Positions 9,046 to 17,917 of a stretch of 64,000 nucleotides of DNA are shown here, in pieces. This DNA is from Halanaerobiaceae bacterium ANBcell28 (lineage in GTDB: Bacteria; Bacillota; Halanaerobiia; Halanaerobiales; DTU029), in the NCBI GenBank assembly GCA_037623315.1, contig JBBJJH010000006.1, forward strand, positions 1-64,000, written 5' to 3'. A program made the position numbers and the translations under genes. Every line of letters starts with the position of its first letter. The stretch's first letter is position 1. Under the pieces are notes generated by a model. It did no database searches and had not been told where the DNA came from. It saw only the letters and a list, made by a program, of their open reading frames with translations.

Positions 9046-9289
9046 ATGGGCTTTGGAATGGGAATGATGGGTAGAGGTGGATTTATAATGTTTTTTTGGA
9101 TAATAGTCATCATTGCTGTAATATATTATTTGAATAATATGAATAATGCTAGTTCCAGTTCCGATTACAATAGATATCAATCAATCTAATTATCAAGTAA
9201 ATCGGGCTGAAGAGATAGCTAAAGAGCGTTATGCTAAAGGTGAAATAAGTAAGGAAGAACTTGATAATATATTGATAAATATAAGATAA
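9046..9289 (+). pseudogene. SHOCT-type small membrane protein, frameshifted
   Basis: ATG 9046 (after AAAGGGGTGG) opens a frame with MGFGMGMMGRGG and one membrane helix that stops at 9189. A SHOCT motif, AEEIAKERYAKGEISKEEL, continues in the next frame to TAA at 9289. The two halves align with the intact gene at 8280. One base gained or lost near the short repeat TTCCAGTTCC (about 9150-9160) would explain the break. Confidence 0.6.
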
Positions 9290-9390
9290 ATAAAGAATGT
9301 TGAGATAAAAATGTTTGATTATAAAGTTGTCAAATTACAGAAAAAATTTAAAAAATATAGAGTGTATATTTAAAAGGAGGAGAAGTTAAA

Positions 9391-9495
9391 ATGCTTAAAA
9401 ATAAGTTGTTTAGTATATTCATTGCATTTCTTTTAGTTGTGTTTCTGAACTTAGCCACTTATTTTCAATGGTTTTTCCGAACAAAACACTTCTAG
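9391..9495 (+). pseudogene. Orphan membrane-protein start (34 codons)
   Basis: A strong AGGAGGAG site precedes ATG 9391. The frame encodes one hydrophobic segment and stops after 34 residues. It appears to be the beginning of a larger membrane protein that was deleted. It may have been joined to the ACR3-like remnant that follows, but I cannot show that. Confidence 0.35.
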
Positions 9496-9596
9496 AAGGG
9501 AATTTTTTTACTTCTTAAAAAATAAAGTTTTAGACTTGTATAGCTCTCTGGGATTTTTGCATAATAATTAAAATTAGTTTTACTAGGAGGAATTTT

Positions 9597-10027
9597 TTGT
9601 ATATTAGATTAATATTGTTATTCATAAATAAAATATTCAAAGTTCTTAAGAAACTGGGTAACTTGACAATAATAGGCTTATTATTAACACTTATTATACT
9701 CTTTTCATTCCAGGGAGATACTATTATAAACAATCCACTTCACATATTATTAATTGCTGTACCATTGACAATCCAAAGTTTCTTTATTTTCTTTATGGTT
9801 TATGGTACATCTAAGGCCTTGAAGCTAGAACATTCTGTAGCAGCACCAGCCAGCATGATTGGAGCCAGTAATTTCTTTGAATTAGCTGTTGCCACTGCAA
9901 TGGTATTTTTGGTTTGACTTCAGGTGCAGCTCTGGCTACTGTTGTTGGCGTTCTGGTTGAAGTACCTGTAATGCTTGGTTTGGTAGGGATTGCTAATCGC
10001 ACCCGGCACTGGTTCCCTAAAAAATGA
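9597..10027 (+). pseudogene. ACR3-type arsenite efflux permease, C-terminal remnant
   Basis: The translation matches the C-terminal membrane helices of ACR3 arsenite permeases, including [19 protein letters not shown] (about 9837-9893). A one-base deletion near 9908 ends the frame early (TGA 9915). The next frame continues [20 protein letters not shown] and ends with an HWFPKK-type tail at 10027. The first half of the roughly 350-residue family is missing. ACR3 expels arsenite across the inner membrane, and this copy should be non-functional. Confidence 0.75.
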
Positions 10028-10180
10028 GATATTAGTACAATGGAACTATTTGACTCTGATTAAAGGGTGTAGATATGTTTTGAAAAAGTGCGTCCAGGCT
10101 CTTTGAGGAGAGTGATCTCAATGAGTAAATATTCAGATATACTGTATCCTATAAATTCTGAAAGAAAAAATATCTATTTT

Positions 10181-10460
10181 TCAGATAGTAGTTAAATAAA
10201 GGGCTATATTAACTGTATAGCAACCAATATTATTTAAAGCACCACCATCCAGTTTTGCACTTTTTCTAATATTGTTTTCCTGGCTGCTAATATCAAATGC
10301 GAAATTAGCCTTAATTTCTTTTATTTTACCGATAACTCCATCATCTATCATTTCCTTTAGTTTAAAAACAAATGGTTGAAAGCGGTACATAAAGGTTCTA
10401 TCAGTAAAACATTATTATCTTTTGCAGCTCCATACATTTCTTCAGCCTCTTTTTTACTAC
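10181..10460 (-). pseudogene. Gfo/Idh/MocA-type oxidoreductase remnant
   Basis: On the minus strand MYRFQPF, KEMIDDGVIGKIKEIKANF and KLDGGALNNIGCYTVNIA match the central part of NAD(P)-dependent Gfo/Idh/MocA sugar oxidoreductases. The preceding segment (AEEMYGAAKDNNVLL) is in another frame, so at least one frameshift is present. The Rossmann N-terminus and C-terminal domain are missing. Confidence 0.65.
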
Positions 10461-10713
10461 TTCCAGAAAAATGTATACCTTGCTGTTAGAAGTAATTGAT
10501 TTCGCATGTTCAAATGGGGTTTTTTATTCATTTCTTTAGTTAAGCAAAAGTTTTAAGGCAATTATTTGACTAAATTTACTGCCAAAGAAATGAAAACAAT
10601 TATAATTTTTACTTTGCTTTCTCATAATTTCACATATTTCCTTGATATTATCAAGACATTCTTGTTATATAATTTTTATAATGATAGATTTATACTAGGG
10701 GGGATGTTTAAAT

Positions 10714-10918
10714 ATGAAAAGGATTTGTCTAGTTTTAATATCTTTGTTTTTAGTTTTTATGCTGGCTTAACTGTGATGGCTTTTGAAAATATTGATGAAT
10801 TGGATATACAAGCCGTAATGCAATGAAAGAAAATCTTGAACTAAAAACTGCAGAGATATTTTTGCAAAGAGCAGAACTCAATTATCAAAAATCTACTGCC
10901 GAACATTATGAACTATAA
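10714..10918 (+). pseudogene. Outer-membrane efflux protein (TolC-like), N-terminal remnant
   Basis: From ATG 10714 there is a signal-peptide-like sequence (MKRICLVLISLFLVFMLA). The frame is then lost. After one base change the text continues LTVMAFENIDELDIQAVMQ and, in-frame after a stop, KTAEIFLQRAELNYQKS, ending at 10918. The pattern is that of the first helices of a TolC-family channel. It lies directly before the MacA-like gene, where TolC genes are common. Only about 60 of 400-plus residues remain. A TolC-like gene implies an outer membrane in the source lineage. Confidence 0.5.
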
Positions 10919-11002
10919 AAGTCTAGAAGATAATTTTTTAATCAATAAGCTTAGGTTCACAAAATTTATTAATATAGATGATTTATTAGGAGGTATCTTA
11001 TA

Positions 11003-12046
11003 ATGTTGAAGAGACACAAGAAAATTGTTATATTTCTTTTAGTATTAGTTTTTTTAGGAGCTTCTGTTCTTTATATCTGGAATAATAGGCAGGAGCAAAC
11101 TACAAGTCAACGCATAATAGAACCTGGAATGCTTCATCAGGTACAACGAGGTAGCCTAGAAAGGACCATTAGTGCTGAAGGTTTTATCAAGCCAATAAAT
11201 GAGGAGGATCTTACATTTCCTCCCAATAGTAGTGGTAGTACAAGAATAACTAATATTTATGTAGAAGAAGGGGATGTGGTTGAAAAAGGTCAGGTATTAA
11301 TGGAACTCGATAAAACAGAAGCAAATTTAAGATATCTACAAAGATTAAATACCTATAATAGGGTAAAAATAAATGGTTCTCAAAATGAGATTGAAGAAGC
11401 AAGACTTAATTTAGAATTGGCCAGCAATGATTTAGAAAATATGCAATTAAAAGCCCCTTTCTCGGGGATAATTACAAATATCTATGTTAGTGTAGGAAAC
11501 TATTATAGCAGTGGAGAAGTTGCTACAATCAAAGATATTAGTCGTTTGCAAATAGAGATAAGTATTGAAGAAAGCAATTTCCAAACAGTGCAAACAGGAC
11601 AAGAAGCAAGGGTCTCTCTTAGTTCATTATCAGGCGTAGTTGTTAATGGTCAAGTTACAAGGGTAGCAGATGAAGCAGATAATTCAGGTGGTGTAGTAAC
11701 CTTGCCTGTAACAGTGACTCTAGATGAAACAGATTTCCCAGTGATTTTAAATAGCTCAGCACAGTTAGATATAATAGTAGAGCAAGTCGCAGATAAGCTA
11801 GTTGTCCCTATTACTGCTGTCTTTAGCCAGGGAGGTAACGATTTTGTAGTAAAATCAAATAATGGACGTAGTGAGACTATTCCCGTTGAGACAGGCTTAA
11901 GTAGCGGTTTACGTATTGTAATTGAGTCTGGTTTAAATGAAGGGGATGAAATATTAATCAACACCTTCCAACAGGCAGGCAATGTTGATTCTCAAAATAG
12001 AATGCCTGGAGGAATGCCAGTTGGTATGATGGGAGGAAGGCGATAA
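11003..12046 (+). CDS. Periplasmic adaptor (HlyD/MacA family) of an ABC efflux system
   Basis: The 347-residue protein has an N-terminal anchor (residues 5-27) and a barrel-sandwich/lipoyl half motif IYVEEGDVVEKGQVLMELD (about 85-103). A short coiled hairpin follows, then the second half APFSGIITNIYVSVGNYYSSGE (about 151-172), and finally beta-barrel and membrane-proximal domains. The tail is Gly/Met-rich (MPGGMPVGMMGG), unusual and reminiscent of metal-binding ends. Its stop overlaps the next start (TAATG), so it is translationally coupled to the ATPase. Such adaptors bridge an inner-membrane pump to an outer-membrane channel. Confidence 0.85.
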   Translation: MLKRHKKIVIFLLVLVFLGASVLYIWNNRQEQTTSQRIIEPGMLHQVQRGSLERTISAEGFIKPINEEDLTFPPNSSGSTRITNIYVEEGDVVEKGQVLMELDKTEANLRYLQRLNTYNRVKINGSQNEIEEARLNLELASNDLENMQLKAPFSGIITNIYVSVGNYYSSGEVATIKDISRLQIEISIEESNFQTVQTGQEARVSLSSLSGVVVNGQVTRVADEADNSGGVVTLPVTVTLDETDFPVILNSSAQLDIIVEQVADKLVVPITAVFSQGGNDFVVKSNNGRSETIPVETGLSSGLRIVIESGLNEGDEILINTFQQAGNVDSQNRMPGGMPVGMMGGRR

Positions 12047-12720
12047 TGCTAAAAGTGGAAGACTTAGTGAAAATCTATAAAAATGGCGAAATTGAAGTTA
12101 AAGCACTCAAAGGTATCTCCTTCCAAATTAAAAAAGGAGAAATGCTTGCTATTATGGGTCCTTCAGGTTCTGGAAAATCTACTTTAATGCATTTATTAGG
12201 TTGTCTTGATCATCCTAGTTCTGGCTCTTATTATCTTGATGGAAATGATGTTTCATCTTTGAAAGCTGAGCAACTAGCTGAAATACGCAATAATTATATA
12301 GGTTTTGTATTTCAACAATTTAATTTACTATCCAGAACATCAATTCTTCATAATGTGGAAGTACCACTTATCTATAAAGGTGTAAAAAAAAATAAGAGAA
12401 GAGAGATAGCCAAAGAGATGTTAGAGAAGGTTGGGTTGGGTCATCGCCTTGCTCATTATCCCAATGAAATTTCTGGTGGTCAAAAACAAAGGGTGGCAAT
12501 AGCTAGAGCATTGGTAAACAATCCTTCATTAATACTAGCAGATGAGCCAACAGGAAATCTTGATACTAAAACCGGAGATGAAATTATGGATATATTTCAT
12601 GATTTGAATAATCAAGGACATACAGTAATATTAGTAACCCATGAACCAGAAATAGCCGATCATGCCAATAGAACTATTCATCTTATTGATGGTTTAATAC
12701 ACAAAGATGAGGTGATATAA
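12046..12720 (+). CDS. MacB/LolD-type ABC transporter ATP-binding protein
   Basis: The 224-residue ATPase has Walker A GPSGSGKST (about residues 39-47), Q-loop FVFQQFNLL, signature ISGGQKQRVAIARAL and Walker B LILADEPTGNLD, and the H-loop VTHEP. The family (MacB, LolD, FtsE-like) powers mechanotransmission by the partner permease. It sits between the adaptor and the permease in one operon. Confidence 0.92.
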   Translation: MLKVEDLVKIYKNGEIEVKALKGISFQIKKGEMLAIMGPSGSGKSTLMHLLGCLDHPSSGSYYLDGNDVSSLKAEQLAEIRNNYIGFVFQQFNLLSRTSILHNVEVPLIYKGVKKNKRREIAKEMLEKVGLGHRLAHYPNEISGGQKQRVAIARALVNNPSLILADEPTGNLDTKTGDEIMDIFHDLNNQGHTVILVTHEPEIADHANRTIHLIDGLIHKDEVI

Positions 12721-12722
12721 TA

Positions 12723-13934
12723 ATGTTATTTGAAACATTTAAAATTGCCATACGAAGCTTATCCAGTAATAAATTACGTACACTTCTTTCTATGTTAGGG
12801 ATCATTATTGGAGTTGGGGCAGTAATTGCTGTAATATCTATTGCTTCAGGCAGTCAGGCTCAGGTAACAAATCAGATTGCAGATATGGGTTCAAACATAA
12901 TTAATATCAATCCTGGTAGAAGCAGGGGCTTTTTTGGGCAATTAAGTGGTACTGCCCAAAATGTATTTACTATGGAATTAGGAGAAGCTATTAATGAATA
13001 TAGTCCTGCTATAAAACACGTAGTGCCTCAAAATCAAACATCCGGTCACTTAATCTTAGCTCATGAAGACTTTAGAACAAATATTATAGGAACAACAATA
13101 GGATATCAGGAAGTTAATAACTATTATCCTTCATATGGTAGATTTTTTGGAGAATATGATCTTGATAATAACAGTAGTGTAATAGTGCTTGGCTCTGAAA
13201 TAGTCAATGAATTGTATCAAGGGGATAATCCAGTTGGAACAAATATAACTTTTTTAAATAATGATAGAAGATATGTTTTTACCGTGATAGGTGTTATGGA
13301 TGAGAAGAGTCGGGGCATGTCTGGAGATTTTAATAGCAATGCATATATCCCTATATCTACCTATCAAGCCATGTTTTCATCAAATCGTTTTATTGACAGT
13401 TTTGTAGCTCAGGCAGTTTCATCTGATAAAGCAGCAGATGCAGTAGAACAAATTCGTTATTTGTTAAACTCATACTTTGATGATGCTGATAGTTTTAGTA
13501 TAAATAGTCAGGATCAGTTACTGGATACTATTAATCAAGTAACAGCTACTATGACTTTAATGTTAAGTGGAATAGCAGGCATCTCTCTTTTAGTTGGTGG
13601 AATTGGTATAATGAATATCATGTTGGTTTCAGTTACTGAGAGAACAAGAGAAATTGGAATAAGGAAGGCCTTGGGGGCCAAGAGAAAACATGTCCTTAGT
13701 CAATTTGTAATAGAAGCCCTTACTTTAAGTAGCATTGGCGGTATTATAGGAGTGCTAATTGGTGGTCTGGCAGCATATGGAGTTGCACAAATTGGGGGTT
13801 GGTCTTTAGTAATTTCTTTACCTATAATACTATTAGCGTTTTTATTCTCCCTGGTGATAGGACTCTTTTTTGGTATATATCCAGCACTAAAAGCATCCAA
13901 ACTGGATCCAGTGATTGCTTTAAGTTATGAATAA
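12723..13934 (+). CDS. MacB-type ABC permease (FtsX superfamily)
   Basis: The 403-residue protein has the MacB permease layout: one N-terminal helix (IRSLSSNKLRTLLSMLGIIIGVG), a large periplasmic domain (about 45-275) and three C-terminal helices with the family motif MNIMLVSVTERTREIGIRKALGA. The start lies two bases after the ATPase stop. With the adaptor it should form a tripartite exporter; the outer-membrane partner gene beside it is decayed, so another TolC would have to serve. Confidence 0.9.
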   Translation: MLFETFKIAIRSLSSNKLRTLLSMLGIIIGVGAVIAVISIASGSQAQVTNQIADMGSNIININPGRSRGFFGQLSGTAQNVFTMELGEAINEYSPAIKHVVPQNQTSGHLILAHEDFRTNIIGTTIGYQEVNNYYPSYGRFFGEYDLDNNSSVIVLGSEIVNELYQGDNPVGTNITFLNNDRRYVFTVIGVMDEKSRGMSGDFNSNAYIPISTYQAMFSSNRFIDSFVAQAVSSDKAADAVEQIRYLLNSYFDDADSFSINSQDQLLDTINQVTATMTLMLSGIAGISLLVGGIGIMNIMLVSVTERTREIGIRKALGAKRKHVLSQFVIEALTLSSIGGIIGVLIGGLAAYGVAQIGGWSLVISLPIILLAFLFSLVIGLFFGIYPALKASKLDPVIALSYE

Positions 13935-13957
13935 ATTATAGTTGTTAAGAAATTGAG

Positions 13958-14644
13958 GTGATTAAAATATCTTATTCTATTTATTTACTCGAAGATGATA
14001 AAAACTTAAATCAATTATTAAGCTCATATCTTGAAAAAGAAGGCTGGCAAGTTACTTCTTTTTTTACAGGAGAAAAAGCTATGAAGAAAATTCAAGATCA
14101 ACCAGATCTTTGGATTTTGGATATTATGTTACCTGATATTGATGGATATCAGGTAATAAGTCATATTAAAGAACATAATCAATCAACACCTGTTATTTTT
14201 ATATCAGCTAGAGATGCTGATCTTGATAGGATTGTGGGTTTAGAAAAAGGAAGCGATGATTATTTAGCAAAACCCTTTTTACCTCGAGAGTTAGTAATAC
14301 GTTGTAGCAAAATACTGGAGAGGGTTTATGGAGATAAAAATGAATTTAAGGAAAGTGTGGAAAAATATTCAATATACAAAATAGATAGAGAACATCGAGG
14401 AGTAATTGATGATCAAGAAAATCTTCTGGACTTAACATCTAAAGAATTTGATATGTTTATATTCTTTTTAGATAATCTTCAAAAACTACTAAGTAGGGAT
14501 CAAATTTTAAATGTACTTTGGGGAGATGATTACTTTGGAACAGATAGAGTGGTTGATGATTTGGTAAGAAGGCTTCGTAAAAAAATGCCATTATTAAAAA
14601 TTGAAACTGTATATGGCTATGGATATAGGTTGGTGAAATCATGA
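13958..14644 (+). CDS. OmpR/PhoB-type response regulator
   Basis: The protein is about 228 residues, with an N-terminal receiver (acidic pair LLEDD, phospho-acceptor LWILDIMLPD, ISARD, and Lys in LAKPFLPRE). A winged-helix DNA-binding domain follows (LTSKEFDMFIFFLDN, VVDDLVRRLRKKM, VYGYGYRLV). The GTG at 13958 is the only reasonable start in frame and has only a weak ribosome site. Its stop overlaps the kinase start (ATGA). It probably controls the upstream efflux operon. Confidence 0.85.
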   Translation: MIKISYSIYLLEDDKNLNQLLSSYLEKEGWQVTSFFTGEKAMKKIQDQPDLWILDIMLPDIDGYQVISHIKEHNQSTPVIFISARDADLDRIVGLEKGSDDYLAKPFLPRELVIRCSKILERVYGDKNEFKESVEKYSIYKIDREHRGVIDDQENLLDLTSKEFDMFIFFLDNLQKLLSRDQILNVLWGDDYFGTDRVVDDLVRRLRKKMPLLKIETVYGYGYRLVKS

Positions 14645-16017
14645 AATCCTGGCTAAAAGAGAAGCCTTTAGCTTTTCAAATCTGGCTTATATTAGGTCTT
14701 GTGATGACCATTTCATTATTGATATTTATGCTACTGATGCCGATTGTTTTAAAAAATTCATTTACTAACGAGTCATTCGCTAGAATTGAAGAAGCCCAGA
14801 GATATTTTCTTGAATATGATAGAGATCAGTTTCCTGAGAATAGTAGTAGAACTGCTCCGGATAGAGATTTTAAAAGACACCCGGGAATAGTTAGACATAT
14901 TTTCATTACAGAGCAAGGAAATATCAGGGGTAGGGAAATTACTTCTGATATATTGTTAGAAGTAATAAATAGTGCCAATGAACAGAGAGAAGATATCAAA
15001 CAATATTCTACGATTATTAATGAACAATATATTATGTATATCATTAGAAAAGTAGAAATAAATGGAGAAAAGGGTTATCTTGCTTCATATCTACTTGGTG
15101 CATATCGTGATTCATTTATGCGAACTACTATCTTAAGATTACTTTCTGTTCTCTTGTCTTCATTTTTAATTAATTGGATTGCTTCTTTGTTTATAGCTAG
15201 ATATTTAACAAGCCCTCTTTTGCTTCTTAAAGAACGAGTTAAAGATATTGCTGCTAGAAAGTGGGATAAAGAAATATCTTTAGATAGAAATGATGAAATT
15301 GGACAATTAGCTGAAACTATTGACTGGATGCGCTGCCAATTAATAGAGCATAATAAAAAACAAGAAGATTTTTTACAGCAGGTTTCACACGAATTTAAAA
15401 CCCCTATAATGGTTATAAGGAGTTATGCCTGTTCTATTAGAGAAGGCATATTTCCTCAGGGAAATCTAGAAAATTCTTTAAAGGTAATTGAAGAAGAGAC
15501 TGAAAGAATGGAAAAGAGAGTACGCTTGTTATTAAATATTTCTAAAATTGATTATTTATCAGTGCAAAGTCTAGAAAAACAAAGATTTAATTTTACAAAG
15601 ATGCTCGAAAAATTAGTAGAAAAATTCACCTGGTATCGAAAAGATATTCATTGGCAACTAAATACGGAGGAAATAGACATACTTGCAGATAAAGAAAAAT
15701 TAATAATTGCAATTGAAAATCTTTTTGATAACCAAATAAGATATGCCAAAGAAAAAATTATTGTTAATGCTAAAAAAGTTGTCGGAGCTAATGATAATTA
15801 TATTCTCTTAAAAATTTGGAATGATGGCCCGGTTATAAATCCAGAAGTGATAAATGAAATCTTTGATAAATATAAAATGGGTTTTGATGGAAAGCATGGC
15901 TTAGGGCTGGCTATAGTAAAAACCGTAGTGAAAATTCATCAGGGTCAAATTTGGGTGGAAAATGAAGGAAAGGGTGTATCTTTTTATATAAAGTTAGATC
16001 ATGGAGGATTAAAATAA
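14641..16017 (+). CDS. Membrane sensor histidine kinase
   Basis: The 458-residue kinase has two membrane helices (about residues 13-35 and 165-187) around a periplasmic sensor of about 125 residues. It also has a HAMP segment, an H-box VSHEFKTPIM (His about residue 250), an N-box AIENLFDNQIRYA and a G2-box GKHGLGLAIVK. It overlaps the regulator by four bases, so the two form a cognate pair. The signal is unknown; the efflux genes next to it suggest an envelope or drug signal. Confidence 0.88.
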   Translation: MKSWLKEKPLAFQIWLILGLVMTISLLIFMLLMPIVLKNSFTNESFARIEEAQRYFLEYDRDQFPENSSRTAPDRDFKRHPGIVRHIFITEQGNIRGREITSDILLEVINSANEQREDIKQYSTIINEQYIMYIIRKVEINGEKGYLASYLLGAYRDSFMRTTILRLLSVLLSSFLINWIASLFIARYLTSPLLLLKERVKDIAARKWDKEISLDRNDEIGQLAETIDWMRCQLIEHNKKQEDFLQQVSHEFKTPIMVIRSYACSIREGIFPQGNLENSLKVIEEETERMEKRVRLLLNISKIDYLSVQSLEKQRFNFTKMLEKLVEKFTWYRKDIHWQLNTEEIDILADKEKLIIAIENLFDNQIRYAKEKIIVNAKKVVGANDNYILLKIWNDGPVINPEVINEIFDKYKMGFDGKHGLGLAIVKTVVKIHQGQIWVENEGKGVSFYIKLDHGGLK

Positions 16018-16052
16018 ATTACCTTGGACTATATAGAAGTTCAAGGTAATTT
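16016..16052 (+). terminator. Terminator after the kinase
   Basis: A perfect 11-bp stem (AAATTACCTTG and its complement) with a 15-nt loop is followed by ACTTTTAT. Confidence 0.65.
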
Positions 16053-16105
16053 ACTTTTATCATGTATGTGAAGAAAAATATCTATTAGCAGTAAGTGCTT
16101 GAATT

Positions 16106-16198
16106 TCATAATAATTCCTTTTGGTGGAGATAATAAAGTAGACCAATAACAAGAAAAATAAATAAAATAGTTAGGATAGCCTGCGTTAATAAGCTCAT
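16106..16198 (-). CDS. 30-residue single-helix membrane peptide
   Basis: ATG on the minus strand at 16198 follows CAGGAGG by a good spacing. The frame gives 30 residues, MSLLTQAILTILFIFLVIGL and a short polar tail YYLHQKELL. It is a typical tiny membrane peptide. No family is recognised. The strong ribosome site is the main support. Confidence 0.45.
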   Translation of the reverse strand: MSLLTQAILTILFIFLVIGLLYYLHQKELL

Positions 16199-16274
16199 AT
16201 TAACCTCCTGTGTATTTGTTAATTACTGTTATCTTACCCTTACTTTATAAATAAATTCTAAGGAGTTATCTAAA

Positions 16275-17000
16275 ATGAAAGTTATAATTGAAATAACATT
16301 ACAAACCTTACTAGCTTTTTTTGCTATCCTATTTTTAACTAGATTAATTGGAAAAAAACAAATAGCTGAACTAACATTTTATGATTATATTAATGGTATT
16401 ACTTTTGGGTCAATAGCAGCCACCTTAGCAACTGATATAAGCCAAAGAACCTGGCATCACTTATTAGGATTATTTCTTTTTGCTTTATTAACTTATTTAA
16501 TGCAATTTGCGGCCTTGAAAAATAGAACAGTTAATAAAGTATTAGAAGGTGAACCAGTTATTTTAATTCATGAAGGAAAAATACTTGAAAAAAACATGGC
16601 TAAAACCCGTTTTAATATGGGGGATTTACTTTCAGAGTTAAGAGAAAATGGTATTTTTAACATAGAAGACTGTCATTTTGCTATGTTGGAAACTGATGGA
16701 ATGTTAAGTGTACTACCTAATGCAGATAAAAAACCACTTACACCTGAGGATCTTAATTTAAAAGGGAAAGAAGAAACCATATGTACTGAATTAATTGTAG
16801 ATGGAAGTATTATAAAGGCTAACCTTAGTCAACACGGTTTTACAGAAGAATGGTTATTTAATAAATTAAAAGAAAATAATATTTCAAAACTTGAAGATGT
16901 ATATTTAACAATTTATAACCCTATTAGTAAAAATCTTTATTTTGATTTAGGTGATGACAAATTAGGAAAGGATACTGTTGATATTAGTGATATAACATAA
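16275..17000 (+). CDS. DUF421 (YetF-like) membrane protein
   Basis: The 241-residue protein has three N-terminal membrane helices (about residues 5-80, with FYDYINGITFGSIAATLATD) and a cytoplasmic DUF421 domain including EGEPVILIHEGKIL and FNMGDLLSELRENGI. YetF-type proteins are common in spore formers, and their biochemical role is not settled. The last 116 bp recur almost unchanged at 57798-57913. A GC-rich terminator follows the stop. Confidence 0.85.
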   Translation: MKVIIEITLQTLLAFFAILFLTRLIGKKQIAELTFYDYINGITFGSIAATLATDISQRTWHHLLGLFLFALLTYLMQFAALKNRTVNKVLEGEPVILIHEGKILEKNMAKTRFNMGDLLSELRENGIFNIEDCHFAMLETDGMLSVLPNADKKPLTPEDLNLKGKEETICTELIVDGSIIKANLSQHGFTEEWLFNKLKENNISKLEDVYLTIYNPISKNLYFDLGDDKLGKDTVDISDIT

Positions 17001-17008
17001 AAAACACT

Positions 17009-17034
17009 GAAGGGGTGACCTAGGTCGCCCCTTC
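17009..17034 (+). terminator. GC-rich terminator after DUF421 gene
   Basis: GAAGGGGTGACC pairs with GGTCGCCCCTTC (one G-U pair) over a two-base loop. Confidence 0.75.
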
Positions 17035-17040
17035 TAATTA

Positions 17041-17082
17041 ATATCCCATATTGGGCACTCTCAGCAACTGCTGAGTAAGTAA
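17041..17082. repeat. Two-hairpin repeat element, copy A
   Basis: The element reads ATAT, a hairpin CCCA-TAT-TGGG, the linker CACT, a second hairpin CTCAGCA-AC-TGCTGAG, then TAAGTAA. Copy B at 17755 keeps the linker and flanks while both stems differ in sequence but still pair, which argues for selected structure. The two copies bracket the MazEF-like pair. Confidence 0.6.
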
Positions 17083-17114
17083 CTTTTATTTGTAATTAAA
17101 GATTAACATAATAT

Positions 17115-17528
17115 TTATTTGATGTCAAGTGAGATTTTAATTCCTCGCTCAACATTTTTCCATCCTGAGGATTTAATATCGATTTTTTCCACAAATATAC
17201 CTAATCTACATTTAGCAATTTCTCTAATGTGCTCTAACCTTATTACACCAGTTGTTTGTAAACCACTCATCACTTTTTTTATAGGTATGTGTACCGGTAA
17301 AGTCTTTGGAGAATTGATTATTGGTGCAACAATTGTAGTGGAAGAGTATTTATTTCCCGTATCATTTTGTAAAATTATTACAGGACGTTTTTTACTCTGC
17401 TCACTGCCAATATTTTCACCTAAATCACAATAATATATTTCACCCTTTTTTACTGCCCGTGTATTAATACCATCATATCTATATGTATATTTTAAAGCTG
17501 TCCAATTTATAAAATTCAAGAACATCAT
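17115..17528 (-). CDS. MazF/PemK-family mRNA interferase toxin
   Basis: The core has the family pattern KKGEIYYCDLGENIGSEQSKKRPVIILQND and later TIVAPIINS and GVIRLEHIREI. MazF toxins cleave single-stranded mRNA at short sequences. The frame permits an N-terminal extension of about 27 residues before the usual start of the fold. No ATG occurs nearer the core, so the start is uncertain. As drawn, it overlaps the upstream antitoxin frame by about 50 bp, which would couple their translation. Confidence 0.85.
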   Translation of the reverse strand: MMFLNFINWTALKYTYRYDGINTRAVKKGEIYYCDLGENIGSEQSKKRPVIILQNDTGNKYSSTTIVAPIINSPKTLPVHIPIKKVMSGLQTTGVIRLEHIREIAKCRLGIFVEKIDIKSSGWKNVERGIKISLDIK

Positions 17529-17649
17529 CCAGAAAGTTTAAATAAGTTTCCTTCCCGTCATCTCTTTCCATAATATCATCTTCAAAATCATTTATCATAT
17601 CAAGCATCGTTTTCTTTATTTTTTCTATTTTTTTATTTTTTTTGTCCAT
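17479..17649 (-). CDS. Putative antitoxin upstream of MazF
   Basis: A 56-residue frame from ATG 17649 (AAGGAATG upstream) is rich in Lys at the start and Asp/Glu in the middle (MINDFEDDIMERDDGKE). Position directly before and overlapping mazF, small size and acidity fit an antitoxin. No known DNA-binding fold can be identified from sequence alone, so the function rests on context. Confidence 0.6.
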   Translation of the reverse strand: MDKKNKKIEKIKKTMLDMINDFEDDIMERDDGKETYLNFLDDVLEFYKLDSFKIYI

Positions 17650-17711
17650 TAAACATCATTCCTTTTTAATATTTTACAATAATTAGGTATATTTTTCAAC
17701 TAAATGCAACA

Positions 17712-17747
17712 AAAAAGGCAAGCCACTTTTAAATGGATTGCCTTTTT
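17712..17747. terminator. Terminator between tail cassette and MazEF
   Basis: AAAAAGGCAA pairs with TTGCCTTTTT over a 16-nt loop. It can end transcription of the minus-strand tail cassette before the mazEF promoter. Confidence 0.65.
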
Positions 17748-17754
17748 AAGAATA

Positions 17755-17804
17755 ATATCCCTATTATATAGGGCACTCCCGGTTAATACTAGCCGGGTAA
17801 GTAA
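17755..17804. repeat. Two-hairpin repeat element, copy B
   Basis: Same architecture as copy A: ATAT, hairpin CCCTAT-TAT-ATAGGG, linker CACT, hairpin CCCGGTTA-ATAC-TAGCCGGG (one G-U pair), TAAGTAA. Both stems have compensating changes relative to copy A. Confidence 0.6.
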
Positions 17805-17917
17805 TTATTATTTTGTTTCATTTATTATATTATATGCATCAGATTTATAAACTTTCATAATCTTTATACTGAATATATCTCTAGTAAGATAAGCATAATC
17901 CTTATTTAAAAATCCAA

